Shown: piece by piece, positions 1-7,899 of the stretch
Numbering within the stretch: the stretch's first letter is position 1
How the letters are laid out: the number at the start of each line of letters is the position of its first letter
From: Kofleriaceae bacterium
GTDB taxonomy: Bacteria > Myxococcota_A > Polyangia > Haliangiales > Haliangiaceae
Assembly: GCA_022842285.1 (NCBI GenBank)
Contig: JALHPV010000024.1
Span: forward strand, 482-43,600
Direction of reading: 5' to 3'
DNA: 43,119 bases
Notes under the pieces: model-generated
The model's input: the letters and a program-made list of their open reading frames with translations, nothing else
Told to the model about the DNA's origin: nothing
The model's database searches: none
Program-made: the position numbers and the translations under genes

Positions 1-2189
1 CCGTCGGCGGCGACGAGGCGGACCTCGCCGTTGCCGGCACCGAGGAGGAGCCACGCTCCGTCGCTGGTGATCGCCGCTTCCTTGCAAGGACTCGCCGTGA
101 CGATGATCGGCGCTGCAACGAGCGTGTCGCCAGCGACTTGCCAGCGCGCGATCGACCCGTCTTCGAGGACCGCGACCAAGGCCTCGCCGGTGAACGCGAG
201 CAAGATGGCCTCGTGAGCGATGGGCGCTCGGGCCACGAAGCCACGGCTGGGCTCTCCGAGCTGGACCTCGGTCGCCGTCGCGATCGCGAGGTGCGTGCTG
301 TCGCGGGACCACGCGACGGCACCTATCGCCGGTCCCGTGTCGACGAGCGTCCGAGATGTCCCATCGGCCGGCACGGTGATCACCATTCGACCCGCGTCAT
401 CGCCGGCGGCGAGCCAGGCGCCGTCGGGCGACCAGGCGACATGCTCGACCTCACCGGTTAGATCCGACACTCGCGTGACCGCCGCTCCTGCCTTGTCGAC
501 GATCGCGAGGCGACCGGCATCGGCGCCGATCGCGAAGCGCTGTCCGTCCGGTGACACCCGCACCACATGAACTCGCTGGGGTTGGCGCACGAGCTCGATC
601 GGATCCGGACGCCCGATGACCCAGCGCCGAGCCACGCCGTCATATCCTCCGGTGACATACCCATCGGAGGTCGCCTCGACCCACCGGAGCTCGTCGGCGT
701 GGGCGGCCTGTACGTTGGTCGCCGCGCCGCGCCCACGCGCTTCGTCAGCGATCGCCCATGCCACCGCAGGGTCGACCCGCAACGGTGTCAGCGTGCTCAG
801 CGCCGCGAGTGCCGCCGTCGGATCGCGAGACACAAGGGTGCGCGCTTGGTCGAGCACGAGCTGATTGGTTCGTTCCTCCAGCCGACGATTCGCCATGACC
901 ACGCGCGCTCGCTCGGCGTCCGTTCGGGCGCGCGCATCGCGTGCTTCGAGGTACAGCGCAGTCACGACCACAGCGAAGAGGGCCGAGGTCACGATCGCGC
1001 CCACGATCGCCGCCGCGATTCCGGGGCGCCGCCGCGCGAACCGACGCACCTGCTCGATCGCCCCCGGCACGCGGGCGGTGACGGTCGCACCCTCGAGGTA
1101 GCGCCGTACGTCGTCGCCGAGCGCTGCCGCCGATGGATACCGGTGCTCTGGGGCCTTGGAGAGTGCGCGATCGCAGATGGCTTCGAGATCGCCGCGCCAT
1201 CGGCGGTCGAGCTTGCCCAGGGGCGTCGGGGGCTCGTCGCAGATCGTACGTGCGACTTCGATCAACGACCTGCCTCGCACGGGGTACGGCAGCTCGTTGG
1301 AGATGAGCTCGTACAGGATCACGCCAAGCGTATAGACGTCGGATCTCGCGTCGACCTCGTCGGGTCGAAGCCTGGCCTGTTCGGGGCTCATGTACACCGG
1401 CGTGCCGATCAGCTCGCCGGCATGGGTCTCCGCCCCGGTTGCGTCCGCGCGCGCGATGCCGAAGTCCAGCACGACCACGCGGCCCCCCTCGCGGACCATG
1501 AGGTTCGAAGGCTTGAGGTCGCGGTGGAAGACGCCCTTCACGTGGGCGTGGTGGATCGCCTCGCAGAGGCCAACGAACAGCGACAGCCGAGCGGCGACCG
1601 GCGCCCTGCGCGCGAATACGTCGAGGAGCTCGCCGTCGATGCGCTCCATCACGAAGTACGGGTGCCCGTCCGCTTCCCCAGCCTCGAGGACCTTGGCGAT
1701 GCCGGGGTGATCCAGTCGCGCCATGATCTCGGCCTCTGCCCGGAATCGCCGCAGCGCGCCCAGCGCATGGGCATGGAGGACCTTGATCGCGACGGGGCGA
1801 CGTGGAGCGTCCTGCTCGCCGGCCCACACCGTGCCCATCCCACCCTCGCCGAGCTTCTCGAGTAACCGAAAGCCAGGGATCTCGATCCGGCGTGGGTGGG
1901 TCGCCGCGGCCAGGCCGGCAGCGTTCGCCGGCACGCCGATGGTGTCGGCGCTCGCCGCGTCGGCGTTGGGACTCTCCGGGGCGGTCGCGGCTGCGAGCGC
2001 GCCCGTCACGAAGTTCGGGTCCGATCGGGCATCGGCCTCGAGGAGCCCGGCAAGCTCCGTCGCGAGGCCAGCTTCCATCTCGTTGACGCGCGCGAGAAGG
2101 GCGAGCCGATCCTCTGCCGGAAGCCCCAGGGCCTCGGCGAAGAGCTGGGTCAACCGGGCATGGCGGTCCGTGCTCGATGCGTCACCCAT
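1..2189 (-). CDS. Transmembrane Ser/Thr protein kinase with WD40-like sensor domain (C-terminus cut by window edge)
   Basis: The minus-strand frame is open from an ATG at 2189 to the left edge of the window, about 729 codons, with no stop, so the C-terminus is missing. After about 100 N-terminal residues comes a PknB-type kinase domain. It has a Gly-rich loop GEGGMGTVWAGE, ATP-binding Lys in VAIKVL (about residue 136), catalytic HRDLKPSN (about 222-229), DFG (242-244), activation segment GTPVYMSPEQ and DVYTLGVILYEL. A hydrophobic segment near residues 389-414 (IAAAIVGAIVTSALFAVVV) is a likely single membrane span. The rest reads as beta-propeller repeats with WSPDGAWLA- and TSDGAWLL-type motifs. 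The predicted topology is a cytoplasmic kinase joined to an extracytoplasmic propeller sensor. The ATG overlaps the end of the upstream sigma-factor gene by 8 nt (ATGGGTGA), which implies translational coupling. The substrate cannot be told from the sequence. Confidence 0.93.
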   Translation of the reverse strand, partial: MGDASSTDRHARLTQLFAEALGLPAEDRLALLARVNEMEAGLATELAGLLEADARSDPNFVTGALAAATAPESPNADAASADTIGVPANAAGLAAATHPRRIEIPGFRLLEKLGEGGMGTVWAGEQDAPRRPVAIKVLHAHALGALRRFRAEAEIMARLDHPGIAKVLEAGEADGHPYFVMERIDGELLDVFARRAPVAARLSLFVGLCEAIHHAHVKGVFHRDLKPSNLMVREGGRVVVLDFGIARADATGAETHAGELIGTPVYMSPEQARLRPDEVDARSDVYTLGVILYELISNELPYPVRGRSLIEVARTICDEPPTPLGKLDRRWRGDLEAICDRALSKAPEHRYPSAAALGDDVRRYLEGATVTARVPGAIEQVRRFARRRPGIAAAIVGAIVTSALFAVVVTALYLEARDARARTDAERARVVMANRRLEERTNQLVLDQARTLVSRDPTAALAALSTLTPLRVDPAVAWAIADEARGRGAATNVQAAHADELRWVEATSDGYVTGGYDGVARRWVIGRPDPIELVRQPQRVHVVRVSPDGQRFAIGADAGRLAIVDKAGAAVTRVSDLTGEVEHVAWSPDGAWLAAGDDAGRMVITVPADGTSRTLVDTGPAIGAVAWSRDSTHLAIATATEVQLGEPSRGFVARAPIAHEAILLAFTGEALVAVLEDGSIARWQVAGDTLVAAPIIVTASPCKEAAITSDGAWLLLGAGNGEVRLVAAD

Positions 2190-2820
2190 GCGACGCTTCG
2201 AGCTCCAGGGTGCGCACAAGCCAGGCGCGCGCGAGCCGCCACTCGGAATGGACGGTGCGCTCCGAGGTTCCGAGCGCTTCCGCGGTCTCCGGGACCGTAA
2301 GCCCGACCAAGCACCGCAGCTCGACGATCCGCGCTTGTCGCGGCGAGAGGGTCTCCAGCTTTGCGAGGGCCGACGTAATGGCGACGAGGTCGAGGCCCGC
2401 CGCGGCCCCAGGGACCTCGGCGAGGCTCACCCGTTCTACGTTGCCACCACGCCGGGCGGCTGAGCGTCGCCGGGCCCGATCGACCAGAATCTGCCGCATC
2501 GCCAACGCCGCCACGGCGAAGAAGTGTTTCCGATCACGAGCGTCGAGCCGCCCGCGCGACAACCGCTCGTACAGCTCGTGAACGAGGCCATGTGGCTCGA
2601 GGGTCACGCCGGGCCGTCTCGCGTACGCTTCCGCGATCTGCTCGAGATCTCGGTACACGAGGGGTACGAGCGCGTCGCGCGCGCGGGTGTCCCCCACTCG
2701 CATGAGCTCGAGGAGCTGCGTGATGTCCCCCCCATCACTCCCGCGGCTCGTCATGACGTGATGATCGATGGACGACCGCCGCGTGTCTATCGCGCGGTTC
2801 ACCACGTTCCTTGGCGTCAC
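2182..2820 (-). CDS. ECF-like RNA polymerase sigma factor, TIGR02999-type
   Basis: The 212-residue protein has the sigma-70 ECF layout. Region 2 contains ITQLLELMRVGD, LVHELYERL and HFFAVAALAMRQILVDRARRR. Region 4 is LSPRQARIVELRCLVGLTVPETAEALGTSERTVHSEWRLARAWL, with the DNA-binding helix at TSERTVHSEW. The block FFAVAALAMRQILVDRARR is characteristic of the TIGR02999 family, whose genes often sit beside Ser/Thr kinases, as here. I chose the GTG at 2820 because GGGAG lies about 8 nt upstream. The ATG at 2754 also starts a complete domain but has no visible Shine-Dalgarno. The stop overlaps the kinase start by 8 nt, so the kinase probably regulates this factor or is expressed with it, and no separate anti-sigma gene is seen. 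The ~170 bp upstream (2821-2991) holds no gene. Confidence 0.9.
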   Translation of the reverse strand: MTPRNVVNRAIDTRRSSIDHHVMTSRGSDGGDITQLLELMRVGDTRARDALVPLVYRDLEQIAEAYARRPGVTLEPHGLVHELYERLSRGRLDARDRKHFFAVAALAMRQILVDRARRRSAARRGGNVERVSLAEVPGAAAGLDLVAITSALAKLETLSPRQARIVELRCLVGLTVPETAEALGTSERTVHSEWRLARAWLVRTLELEASHG

Positions 2821-2991
2821 GGCCCAAACTCCCGTGGGGGTTCCTGCGCCTCATCGCGATCGGATACCCGGAGATCTGCTGGCCGGACCAGTCCGCGAAG
2901 ACTCCCGGACCCGGTCAATGTGTGGATGCGCCAGCATCGGTGATGCGCCGCACGGCGCCCCCTGACCTCGGCCACCGTGCTGCGTCCGACG

Positions 2992-3756
2992 TCATTCGTC
3001 CGCCGGATGGGTCACGGTGACGCGATGTTCCGGGGGCTCGGCCCAAAGCCGTCGGTCTGGCCCGCGGAAGAGCAGCCGACCCTCGAGCTCGAGCTCGTCG
3101 ATTGGTCCCGGTTCGTGAAGGCGCAACAAGATGCCAGTCCCGCGCTCGGTCCGCAGGGGTGTCGACTCCTGCAGACGGAGCGGGGGGCCGCCCTTCGCTC
3201 TTACGACCAGCTGAGTCGGATCGATCGAGTCGAACGAGCCGCGGCTCGCGGCCTGTGACGATCCTGTCTCGGCCTCGAGCTTCAGATCGATGAACCCATC
3301 GTGCTGCACGGCCTGCCAGGTCACCCCGATGTCAGGTGTGTTGACCTCGACATACGCCGGCGCACGCGCTCGATACATTGGACTCCGGTCGCTGTTGATG
3401 ACGACCACGTACCCGTCCAGCTGCAGGTACTGGACACGCTTGGCGCTCTCGAGCTCGACGATCACATCGGCCCCCTCGGCCGCCCCTCCATGTCGCTCGG
3501 CCACGACCCCGAGCGGCACTCCATCCCCGAGCACGACGAGATCGTCGGTGATCGCCCCCGGAAACGAGACGAGGTCGAAATCCGTCGGCACTCCATGACG
3601 TGCCTGCAGCACGAGCTCGATCTCGTCGCCACGTTGAATCGCACGGGCGGACACGACGACCGGCGGCGCTAGCGGGTCGAAGGGAGGATTTCCCTTCGGA
3701 ATGAAATCGCACCCCGTGACCTGAAGTGCCGCGAGCAACGCCAGCTTGGAGGTCAT
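2992..3756 (-). CDS. Lipoprotein of unknown function
   Basis: This 254-residue protein begins MTSKLALLAALQVTGCDF, a short signal peptide with a lipobox-like LQVTGC, so it is probably a lipoprotein anchored from about residue 16. The mature part is mostly predicted beta strand (VVVSARAIQRGDEIELVLQA, RVQYLQLDGYVVVI, VEVNTPDIGVTWQAV) and shows no catalytic motif I recognise. The last 80 residues contain several strand pairs ending RRLWAEPPEHRVTVTHPADE. It lies 20 nt downstream of gsk on the same strand and is probably co-transcribed with it. The longer open frame extending to 4515 is the antisense-free shadow of gsk in another frame, so the ATG at 3756 is the sensible start. Function unknown. 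Confidence 0.75.
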   Translation of the reverse strand: MTSKLALLAALQVTGCDFIPKGNPPFDPLAPPVVVSARAIQRGDEIELVLQARHGVPTDFDLVSFPGAITDDLVVLGDGVPLGVVAERHGGAAEGADVIVELESAKRVQYLQLDGYVVVINSDRSPMYRARAPAYVEVNTPDIGVTWQAVQHDGFIDLKLEAETGSSQAASRGSFDSIDPTQLVVRAKGGPPLRLQESTPLRTERGTGILLRLHEPGPIDELELEGRLLFRGPDRRLWAEPPEHRVTVTHPADE

Positions 3757-3776
3757 GAACACCCGCTCGCGCTCGC

Positions 3777-5078
3777 TCACATCGCCCAGTACGCCTCGTC
3801 CTTCAGGCTCTCCTCGCGCTCGGGCAACGAGCGGGTCAGCCGCGGGGCCGCCTGCGAGAGCACCTCGAAGCTGACGCGGTTCGCGTAGCGGCAGACCTGC
3901 GAGAGCGACGAGTACGTGAGGAACTTGCGGACGTGCTTCGACGAATTCGGGACGCGCGCACGATGGTAGAGGTTGGCGCTCATGTCGTGGAGGAGGGCGG
4001 CGAGGGCGGCGTCGCCGGCGCCGTTCGTGCTGGTGATGCGCTCGGGGCCGCCCATGAACGGCGCGATGTGAGCGAAGACCTTGATCGGCCGCTCGCAGTC
4101 CTTGCGCAGGATCGGGCGGCTGAACTCGTGGCGATTGAACTCGGCGATCGCGCCGGGGAGCAGGGGGTAGCGCGTCTGGCGCTTCACTTCGTCGTCGGTG
4201 TAGCCGGCGAAGTAGAGGCCGATCGGGCCCGCGGTGCAGAGGACGAGGTCGGCCCACTCGAGGGCGCGATCGCAGGCGACGAGCGGATCGGGGGAGCCGG
4301 TGAGCGCTTCGCCTTCCTCCTCGTTCATGGCGAGGACATCGACATTCTCGGCGATGAACTCGCGCCAGAAGTCGGGGCGCTCGGCGATGAGGAAGCGCGT
4401 GCCGAGCGTGAGGACGACCGGGACGCCCTTCGCCTTCGCGAGGCCGATCGCGTGGCGCGTGGCATCGGCCATCGTGCCGTCGCCGCGCATGAGGTAGGCG
4501 GAGATCAGCAAGCACGACGCGTGGTCGAGCACCGCGGGCGGGATGCTCTCGGGGCGCAGGTCGTTCATCTTGCCGGCGCTGATGGCGAAGGTGCGTTCGC
4601 CGTCGGGCGTCACGAGCGCGAAGCAGCGACCGATGGGGCCGTCGACGGGCTGGAGATAGTCGAGGTTGACGCGGCTCGAGGTGTTCGAGAGATAGCGATA
4701 GCCCGAGGTGCCCACGCGGATCGACTCGCTCATCACGCCGAGGAGGATCGAGCCGTCATCGGCGAGGAGCGAGTAGTTGTGGAGCGTGTTGCCGACGGTG
4801 CCGCCGGCGAACTCGTACTTGATGAGCTGCTCGGAGAACAGCGTGTCGTAGAGCCGCGCCGCGCGCTCGTTGTCGATGAGCGTGGAGCCACCTTTGGGCA
4901 GGCCGAAGGCGGTGATCAGCTCGGGAGAGACGCGTGCGTCGATATCGACCAGCGTCTGATCGATACCGACGACGTGGAGCTTCTGCTCGGGCGCCGCGCG
5001 TCCCGCGTGGTGGACCAGCGGATCGCGCTCGTGAACCGGAAAGTAGTGCTTGTGCTTACGCCGGCCGGGGAATCGCAT
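3777..5078 (-). CDS. gsk: Inosine-guanosine kinase (PfkB family)
   Basis: This 433-residue protein matches Escherichia coli Gsk almost end to end. Shared blocks are FPGRRKHKHYFPV, VVGIDQTLVDIDA, FAGGTVGNTLHNYSLLADD, LQPVDGPIGRCF, VPVVLTLGTRF, LAMNEEEGEALTG, LVLCTAGPIGLY, LLPGAIAEFNRHEFSR, MGGPERITSTNGAGDAALAALLHD and LTRSLPEREESL. It phosphorylates guanosine and inosine to GMP and IMP with ATP in purine salvage, in the cytoplasm. The PfkB signature 2 is STNGAGDAA, containing the catalytic Asp. The ATG at 5078 was picked because MRFPGRRKHKHYFP aligns with the E. coli N-terminus and gives the family length (434). The open frame runs further upstream but that part is not family-like. The lipoprotein gene follows 20 nt after the stop. 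Confidence 0.96.
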   Translation of the reverse strand: MRFPGRRKHKHYFPVHERDPLVHHAGRAAPEQKLHVVGIDQTLVDIDARVSPELITAFGLPKGGSTLIDNERAARLYDTLFSEQLIKYEFAGGTVGNTLHNYSLLADDGSILLGVMSESIRVGTSGYRYLSNTSSRVNLDYLQPVDGPIGRCFALVTPDGERTFAISAGKMNDLRPESIPPAVLDHASCLLISAYLMRGDGTMADATRHAIGLAKAKGVPVVLTLGTRFLIAERPDFWREFIAENVDVLAMNEEEGEALTGSPDPLVACDRALEWADLVLCTAGPIGLYFAGYTDDEVKRQTRYPLLPGAIAEFNRHEFSRPILRKDCERPIKVFAHIAPFMGGPERITSTNGAGDAALAALLHDMSANLYHRARVPNSSKHVRKFLTYSSLSQVCRYANRVSFEVLSQAAPRLTRSLPEREESLKDEAYWAM

Positions 5079-5095
5079 CCGCGGCCAGCATCGCG

Positions 5096-5383
5096 CTAGC
5101 GCATGCCCTTGTCGACGACTTCGACGATCTTGCCGCCCTTCCAGCACCCATCGTACGTGCGGACGGTCATGCCCGCCTTCGCCTCGAAGGTGGAGCAGTC
5201 GTTCTCGCCCTCGTGGCCGGTCGTCTTCGGCGGCGCGAGGTCGTAGATGCCGGGCCCCTTCCGTGGCGCTGCGGGCCGCTTCGTCCGACGTTCCGCACCC
5301 CACCCAAGAGGGCAGCTGCGACAAACGCGATCGTCGAAACACTCGTGAAGGTCTTCTTCTGCGTCCGTGCGTGATGTCAGCAT
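5096..5383 (-). CDS. Small hypothetical protein, possibly frame-disrupted
   Basis: The reading frame encodes 95 residues. The C-terminal 55 look like a real protein (GIYDLAPPKTTGHEGENDCS, FEAKAGMTVRTYDGCWKGGK, IVEVVDKGMR) and end 17 nt before gsk. The N-terminal 40 residues are Cys/Arg-rich and implausible. In the next frame the same DNA reads KKTFTSVSTIAFVAAALLGG, which resembles a signal peptide, but that frame has no start codon. The gene may carry a frameshift near 5290-5310, or the N-terminus may be wrongly placed. The only ATG in frame (5383) overlaps the divergent plus-strand gene by 10 nt. Function unknown; two Cys in the C-terminal part could pair if it is exported. Confidence 0.4.
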   Translation of the reverse strand: MLTSRTDAEEDLHECFDDRVCRSCPLGWGAERRTKRPAAPRKGPGIYDLAPPKTTGHEGENDCSTFEAKAGMTVRTYDGCWKGGKIVEVVDKGMR

Positions 5384-5871
5384 CGGCGACCGTCGTGAAG
5401 AAGGCCTTGCCGAGTCCAGGTTGGTACATCGTCGGTGGGGGCCTCCTCATGATCGCCGCCGCCCTCGCTGGGATCGGGTTCACGCAGGCCGCCTCGACGG
5501 TGCAGGATATGCAGCGGGCGTCGATGCCCGGGGTCGTCGATGTGGTGCTGCCTCCCGGACCGACCACCTTGTACGTGGAGGGAACCGCCCCGGACGTGAC
5601 GTGCTCGATCACCGGGCCGGCACCGGTCGTCCAGCGCCCCTCCGAGGCCCGCACCTACGACTCCGAAGGCTTTCGGGGACGCGCGGCGTTCGACCTCGAC
5701 GTGGCAATGGGCGGCACATACACGTTCGCGTGTCGCGGCGCGGACTCGTTTCAGATCGCGGTGGGGCAGGGAGCCGGCGCGGCGCGGGTGCTGATGCTCG
5801 CCGCCCTCCTGCCGGCCCTCGGCGGGCTCATCGCGTTCTTCGTCGTGTGGCGCAAGCGCCGCGCTGGTTAG
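5374..5871 (+). CDS. Hypothetical membrane protein with two terminal transmembrane helices
   Basis: A 165-residue protein is encoded from the ATG at 5374 (an in-frame GTG lies 3 nt upstream). Residues about 15-38 (GWYIVGGGLLMIAAALAGIG) and about 138-161 (ARVLMLAALLPALGGLIAFF) are strong membrane spans. The intervening 95 residues form a beta-rich loop, probably outside the cytoplasm, with VVLPPGPTTLYVEG, a Cys in DVTCSITG and a second in YTFACRG that could form a disulfide. The C-terminus VVWRKRRAG fits the positive-inside rule. No family recognised. It starts divergently from the doubtful small ORF and precedes the PAP2/lipoprotein run by 100 nt. Confidence 0.7.
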   Translation: MSASATVVKKALPSPGWYIVGGGLLMIAAALAGIGFTQAASTVQDMQRASMPGVVDVVLPPGPTTLYVEGTAPDVTCSITGPAPVVQRPSEARTYDSEGFRGRAAFDLDVAMGGTYTFACRGADSFQIAVGQGAGAARVLMLAALLPALGGLIAFFVVWRKRRAG

Positions 5872-5971
5872 TCCCTCCGTCTCGACGCGGAGGCCGACGC
5901 CCGTATGACCATGCCCTCGTCTTGATCAAAGCTCCACGTGCCTCTTGCACACGGCGCTGGATGGTGGCCGG

Positions 5972-6127
5972 ATGGAGAGGCTATCGATGTTCCTGGCAAT
6001 CCATGCAGCGCTGACTGTCGTGGCCTGTAGCCGCAGGCCAGCGTCGCCGACCACCGCCCTCGCCCCGGTGGCCGAGGCAGAGCTCGTCAAGAGCGAGCCC
6101 GCCACCGCCCCGGACACCGACGACTAG
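5972..6127 (+). CDS. Small putative lipoprotein
   Basis: The 51-residue product starts MERLSMFLAIHAALTVVACS, a compact signal peptide with a lipobox-like TVVAC. It is followed by a short Pro/Ala/Glu-rich tail ending APDTDD. Its stop codon is 4 nt before the next ATG (PAP2 gene), so it is probably the first gene of that transcript. An alternative in-frame ATG at 5945 adds nine residues and would weaken the signal peptide. The size and composition fit the small envelope lipoproteins common in this type of genome. There is no recognisable domain, and the gene could be a chance ORF. Confidence 0.5.
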   Translation: MERLSMFLAIHAALTVVACSRRPASPTTALAPVAEAELVKSEPATAPDTDD

Positions 6128-6131
6128 ACCG

Positions 6132-6893
6132 ATGCGCGCGATCGCCGTCCTCCTCGTCGTGCTCGCCGCACGCCCGGCCGCGGCCGAGGCCGAGGAGAAT
6201 GTCTCTCGCAAGCGCACGCTGCGCCTCGTGGTGGCGGGCGCGGGGATCGCGACCTACACCCTCTCCGAGACCCTCCTCAAGGAGCCGCTGACGACGGATC
6301 TGTGCCGCTGGTGCTCGAGCAACCCGATCGACAACGCTGCCCGAAACGCGACGGTGTGGGGCGATCCGGAGCTGGCTCACGACATCAGCAATGGCACCGC
6401 CTTCGTGCTCGCGCCGATCGGGCTTCCGGTGCTGCTCGCCGCATCGTCGCGCGCGAACTTCCTCGACGATTTCGTTCCGGTCCTCGAAGCGGCGACGTAC
6501 AGCGCCCTCGCGACGCAACTCCTCAAGATGACCTTCGGGCGATCGCGGCCCTTCGTGCTGTTCCGCGATCCCGCCGTGCCCCCTGACGTCGATGACAACA
6601 CGTCCTTTCCGTCGGGCCACACGACGCTCGCCGCCAGCATCGCGGTGTCGGCGGGTGTGGTCGCGCATCGGCGCGGCTATGCCCTCGAGCCCGTGATCTG
6701 GGCCACCGGGATCACGCTGACGGCGGCGACCGCCTACCTGCGGATGGCCGCCGACCGGCACTACCTGAGCGATGTCTTCACCGGCGCCGCTATCGGTACG
6801 CTGGCGGGCTTCTTCATTCCGCGACTTACCGGATCGTTGCCGGTCAGCATTTCTCCGACGACGAATGGCATCGTCGTGAGCGGCGAGCTGTAA
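6132..6893 (+). CDS. PAP2-superfamily phosphatase (first of a pair)
   Basis: This 253-residue protein has an N-terminal signal sequence (MRAIAVLLVVLAARPAAA) and the three phosphatidic-acid-phosphatase-type-2 motifs in order: KMTFGRSRP (C1), FPSGHTT (C2, general-acid His) and RMAADRHYLSDV (C3, nucleophile His plus Asp). The family removes phosphate from lipid phosphates or pyrophosphates, such as undecaprenyl-PP or phosphatidate, at the periplasmic face of the inner membrane. Several hydrophobic helices (GTAFVLAPIGLPVLLAA, FTGAAIGTLAGFFI) fit membrane association. It follows the small lipoprotein by 4 nt and precedes a second PAP2 gene by 37 nt. Its low identity to that neighbour argues against recent duplication. 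The substrate is not determinable. Confidence 0.93.
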   Translation: MRAIAVLLVVLAARPAAAEAEENVSRKRTLRLVVAGAGIATYTLSETLLKEPLTTDLCRWCSSNPIDNAARNATVWGDPELAHDISNGTAFVLAPIGLPVLLAASSRANFLDDFVPVLEAATYSALATQLLKMTFGRSRPFVLFRDPAVPPDVDDNTSFPSGHTTLAASIAVSAGVVAHRRGYALEPVIWATGITLTAATAYLRMAADRHYLSDVFTGAAIGTLAGFFIPRLTGSLPVSISPTTNGIVVSGEL

Positions 6894-6930
6894 CGCAACC
6901 GTCGCCGCGCGCCGCTGTCACCGATCGCAG

Positions 6931-7752
6931 ATGAAGTACCTGGCTGCGGTGCTGCTGGTGACGGCACTGTCTGGAACCGCGTTCGCCGACGACGCCTTCA
7001 CGCTGGCGCCGTCGTCGCTCCTCGCCGAGGACGCTGACGGACTGAACCTCTCCTACCTGATCGACGGGGGCATGATCCCGTTCTTCTGGGCCCCGATGGC
7101 GGGGAGCCTCGCGCTGGATCGGTGGGTCGAGCCGCGGTCGACCCCGCTGATGTTCAGCCCCACCGAAGGGGGAGCTCCGGTGGCCTCGTGGGAGGTGCCC
7201 TCGACCGCGGTGTCAGTGGTCGCGATCGGCGTAGGCCTCGGGTTGGTGATCGGCGGTGACGAGTCGAAATGGTTTCACCTCAAAGGATTCGGCGAGTCGA
7301 TCATGAGCAGTCAGTTCGTGGTCGGCGGGCTCAAGGCCACCTTCGGCCGGCATCGCCCCGACTGGACCGCCGAGGATCTCGACCCGGACCAGGCCCGCTC
7401 GTTTCCCTCCGGGCACTCGACCCTGGCCTTCTCGACCGCGACCTACGCGGCCCTGTACCTGCGCGACCATGTCTTCGACGAGGAGACCAGCGCTGTGGTC
7501 AAGGTGGTGGCCTACGCGGGCCTGGGCCTCGGCGCGTCGGCCATCGCTGCGGAGCGGGTCTGGCACAACCGGCACAACGTCTCGGACGTTGCCGTCGGCG
7601 CCGCTCTCGGCATGGCGAGCTCGTACCTGTTCTACCGGTTCCAGGACCGGCGCTTCGAGAGGGACCAGGAGCGGCGGGCCATCCAGAACCTCATGATCTC
7701 ACCGTCGGTGACCAAGGAATCGACGACGATCGGGCTCTCGTTCGATTGGTAG
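6931..7752 (+). CDS. PAP2-superfamily phosphatase (second of a pair)
   Basis: The 273-residue protein has a cleavable-looking signal peptide (MKYLAAVLLVTALSGTAFA) and all PAP2 motifs: KATFGRHRPD (C1), RSFPSGHSTLAF (C2) and ERVWHNRHNVSDVAVG (C3). Between them are hydrophobic helices such as VSVVAIGVGLGLVIGG and VAYAGLGLGASAIAA. The C-terminal ~45 residues (DRRFERDQERRA to LSFDW) end in an amphipathic strand with a terminal aromatic, as if contacting the outer membrane. The layout, with an N-terminal extension and a beta-like tail, differs from the upstream PAP2 and suggests a different substrate. The gene lies 147 nt upstream of the metallophosphoesterase block, with which it may share a role in clearing phosphate esters in the periplasm. 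Confidence 0.93.
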   Translation: MKYLAAVLLVTALSGTAFADDAFTLAPSSLLAEDADGLNLSYLIDGGMIPFFWAPMAGSLALDRWVEPRSTPLMFSPTEGGAPVASWEVPSTAVSVVAIGVGLGLVIGGDESKWFHLKGFGESIMSSQFVVGGLKATFGRHRPDWTAEDLDPDQARSFPSGHSTLAFSTATYAALYLRDHVFDEETSAVVKVVAYAGLGLGASAIAAERVWHNRHNVSDVAVGAALGMASSYLFYRFQDRRFERDQERRAIQNLMISPSVTKESTTIGLSFDW

Positions 7753-7822
7753 CGGCCTATCCGGGTGAGCGCTGCGGCACGGTGGGCGCGAACAACGAGC
7801 ACCAGCATTCTCGACATTTACG

Positions 7823-7843
7823 TTCGACTAGCGTTAGGTCGAA
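7823..7843. promoter_or_regulatory. Inverted repeat upstream of the metallophosphoesterase gene
   Basis: TTCGAC and GTCGAA are separated by 9 nt (TTCGAC-TAGCGTTAG-GTCGAA), with a weaker internal CTA/TAG pairing. It lies in the 147-nt gap 57 nt before the start codon at 7900, where an operator or promoter element would be expected. No regulator is known. The 12-mer TACGTTCGACTA overlapping the left arm recurs at 42631-42642 upstream of the RRM gene. Confidence 0.25.
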
Positions 7844-7899
7844 GGAGGCCGCGCAACGGTCATCCATCCCCGCTGCTAGGCTGCCAGTCCAACGAAACA

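Noticed and set aside
745-1827. A 360-codon minus-strand frame in the kinase region
   Set aside because: It is Arg-rich and out of frame with the real kinase, whose frame contains all the catalytic motifs.
3933-5099. A 388-codon plus-strand frame
   Set aside because: It is antisense to gsk, which matches E. coli Gsk along its whole length.
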